The notes below the pieces were generated by a model that was not told the origin of the DNA, made no database searches, and was given only the letters and a program-made list of their open reading frames with translations. Of a stretch of 22,502 nt of DNA, positions 21,153 through 22,502 are shown piece by piece. The stretch's first letter is position 1. Every line of letters begins with the position of its first letter. The position numbers and the translations under genes were made by a program. The stretch spans positions 1 through 22,502 of the forward strand of contig JBDSRN010000146.1 in assembly GCA_039929265.1 (NCBI GenBank), read 5' to 3'. Source of the DNA: ZC4RG30 sp039929265 (GTDB taxonomy: Bacteria > Pseudomonadota > Gammaproteobacteria > Steroidobacterales > Steroidobacteraceae).

Positions 21153-22502
21153 CGACGCAGCGACCCATCGCCCTGGTGTGGTTCCGCCAGGACCTGCGAC
21201 TCGCGGACAATCCCTCGCTGCGCGCTGCGCTCGCGAGCGGCGCCAGCATCGTACCGGTGTACGTGTGGGCGCCAGGGGATGAAGGGGAGTGGGGAGCGGG
21301 CGCCGCATCGCGCTGGTGGGTGCACCATTCGCTTACCGCGCTTGATGTTTCGCTGCGTGCGCTCGGCTCGAGATTGGTACTGCGCAGGGGATCCGCGCTA
21401 AAGGTGCTGCCCGAACTGGCAGCGAACATCGGCGCGAGTGCCCTGTTCTGGAATCGTCGCTACGAACCTGCGGCGATCGAAATCGGCACGCAACTGAAGT
21501 CAACGCTGCGCGAACGTGGCGTCACTGTGCACAGCTGCAAAAGCGCGTTGCTCGCCGAGCCTTGGGAGATCAGGACTGGCAGCGGCGGCAGCTATCGCTT
21601 GTTCACGCCGTATCGCAATACTTTTCTGAAGCAGATCGATCCGCCGCTGCCGCAGTCGGCGCCGAGCCAACTGCCCGCGCCGCCGAAGTGGCCCGCCTCG
21701 CTCGAGCTCGCGTCACTCGAGTTGCTGCCGGGTATTGCCTGGGACAAGGGTCTCGCGGACAGCTGGACACCCGGTGAAGCCGGGGCGCAGATGCGCCTTC
21801 GCGAGCTGCCGCAACGGCTCCCCGCGTATCGGGATGCGCGCGATGTCCCTGCAACACCCGGCACCTCGCGACTATCGCCGCACTTGCACTTCGGTGAAGT
21901 GTCGCCCGCGCAGGTGTGGCACGCCGTCGGATCGGCGGAGCAGGCGCGCGGGTTGCCGCGCAGCGAATGGCGCCACAGCAAGTTTCTCGCCGAGCTCATC
22001 TGGCGCGAGTTCGCGGCGCAGGCGCTGTATCACGCCCCGACCTTGCCGACGCAGCCATTCCAGGCGCAGTTTGCAAAACTAAAGTGGCGCGAATCGCCCG
22101 ACGACCTGGGCGCGTGGCAGCAAGGACGCACCGGTGTTGATATCGTCGATGCCGGCATGCGCGAATTGTGGGAAACCGGCTGGATGCACAATCGCATGCG
22201 CATGATCTGCGCTTCGTTCCTCGTCAAGAATCTACTGGTGCCCTGGCAACACGGCGCACGTTGGTTCTGGGACACGCTGGTCGACGCGGATCTCGCGAAC
22301 AATTCGCTCAACTGGCAATGGATCGCCGGCAGCGGGCCGGACGCTGCGCCATGGTTCCGGGTGTTCAATCCTCTGCGTCAGGCCGAGCGGTTCGATCCCG
22401 ATGGAGCCTATCAGGCGCGCTGGACACGCCGGGCGGCCGCGTTGCTGCCACCTTTCGATGCCGAACGCTCGCGCACCGGGGCACTGGAAGCGTATCGTGA
22501 GC
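21149..22502 (+). CDS. phr: Deoxyribodipyrimidine photolyase/cryptochrome family, partial
   Basis: Light-driven repair of cyclobutane pyrimidine dimers using FAD. The reading frame is open for 451 codons and leaves the window. The N-terminal alpha/beta (antenna) domain starts ALVWFRQDLRLADNPSL; the FAD domain contains SRLSPHLHFGEVSP, SKFLAELIWREF, TGVDIVDAGMRELWETGWMHNRMRM, and NNSLNWQWIAGSGPDAAPWF. These are strong signatures of CPD photolyases; the missing C-terminal tail prevents subclass assignment (class I or class III). The ATG overlaps the preceding stop as ATGA, so it is the third gene of an oxyR-led transcript. Confidence 0.96.
   Translation, partial: MTTQRPIALVWFRQDLRLADNPSLRAALASGASIVPVYVWAPGDEGEWGAGAASRWWVHHSLTALDVSLRALGSRLVLRRGSALKVLPELAANIGASALFWNRRYEPAAIEIGTQLKSTLRERGVTVHSCKSALLAEPWEIRTGSGGSYRLFTPYRNTFLKQIDPPLPQSAPSQLPAPPKWPASLELASLELLPGIAWDKGLADSWTPGEAGAQMRLRELPQRLPAYRDARDVPATPGTSRLSPHLHFGEVSPAQVWHAVGSAEQARGLPRSEWRHSKFLAELIWREFAAQALYHAPTLPTQPFQAQFAKLKWRESPDDLGAWQQGRTGVDIVDAGMRELWETGWMHNRMRMICASFLVKNLLVPWQHGARWFWDTLVDADLANNSLNWQWIAGSGPDAAPWFRVFNPLRQAERFDPDGAYQARWTRRAAALLPPFDAERSRTGALEAYRE

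Overview
The window looks like a chromosomal segment of a GC-rich Gram-negative bacterium. Lipoproteins, a TolC/RND tripartite pump and an OxyR-ahpCD locus support this. The gene set (TrpE/TrpG, YajQ, a RidA-like protein, a BtuF-like protein) and the codon use fit a gammaproteobacterium of the Xanthomonadales/Nevskiales/Steroidobacter type, but that placement is inference from protein style only. I see no phage, insertion sequence, CRISPR array, rRNA or tRNA. Genes are tightly packed, and many adjacent pairs overlap by 4 nt (GTGA, ATGA or TTGA).

Layout. (1) 1-1858, minus strand: the start of a tryptophan operon. A sigma70-like promoter leads to a 15-codon leader peptide with three consecutive Trp codons, mutually exclusive hairpins and an intrinsic terminator, then trpE and a cut-off trpG. 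The leader ATG lies where transcription should start, so the leader may be translated without a 5' UTR. (2) 1863-2102, minus: a small four-Cys zinc-ribbon-like protein of unknown function. (3) 2336-7265, plus: five close genes encoding a RidA-like protein, a small conserved protein, an 805-aa HerA/FtsK-type ATPase with a C-terminal coiled coil, a thioredoxin-fold lipoprotein and YajQ. (4) 7255-9084: a BtuF-like cobalamin-binding protein on minus, then on plus a frameshifted and truncated HupE/UreJ metal-transporter remnant fused by a TTGA overlap to a YdjA-like nitroreductase. (5) 9113-15286, plus: TetR regulator, TolC-family channel, membrane-fusion lipoprotein and RND pump, each joined to the next by a GTGA overlap. 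(6) 15321-17787: a small PsiF-like secreted protein on plus converging on an OmpR-type two-component system on minus; both promoters carry TTAA repeats resembling PmrA boxes. (7) 17790-22502: ahpC-ahpD on minus, divergent from oxyR, with a consensus OxyR half-operator between them; oxyR continues into an LCAT-type acyltransferase/lipase and a photolyase that runs off the window.

How the parts work together: the trp leader links Trp-tRNA supply to trpEG transcription. The TetR protein probably represses itself and the pump. The two-component system probably controls itself and the PsiF-like gene. OxyR probably activates ahpCD, and its own transcript also carries a lipid-acting enzyme and a DNA-repair photolyase, which suggests a peroxide/light damage module. 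The least understood unit is the ATPase/thioredoxin-lipoprotein pair in region 3.
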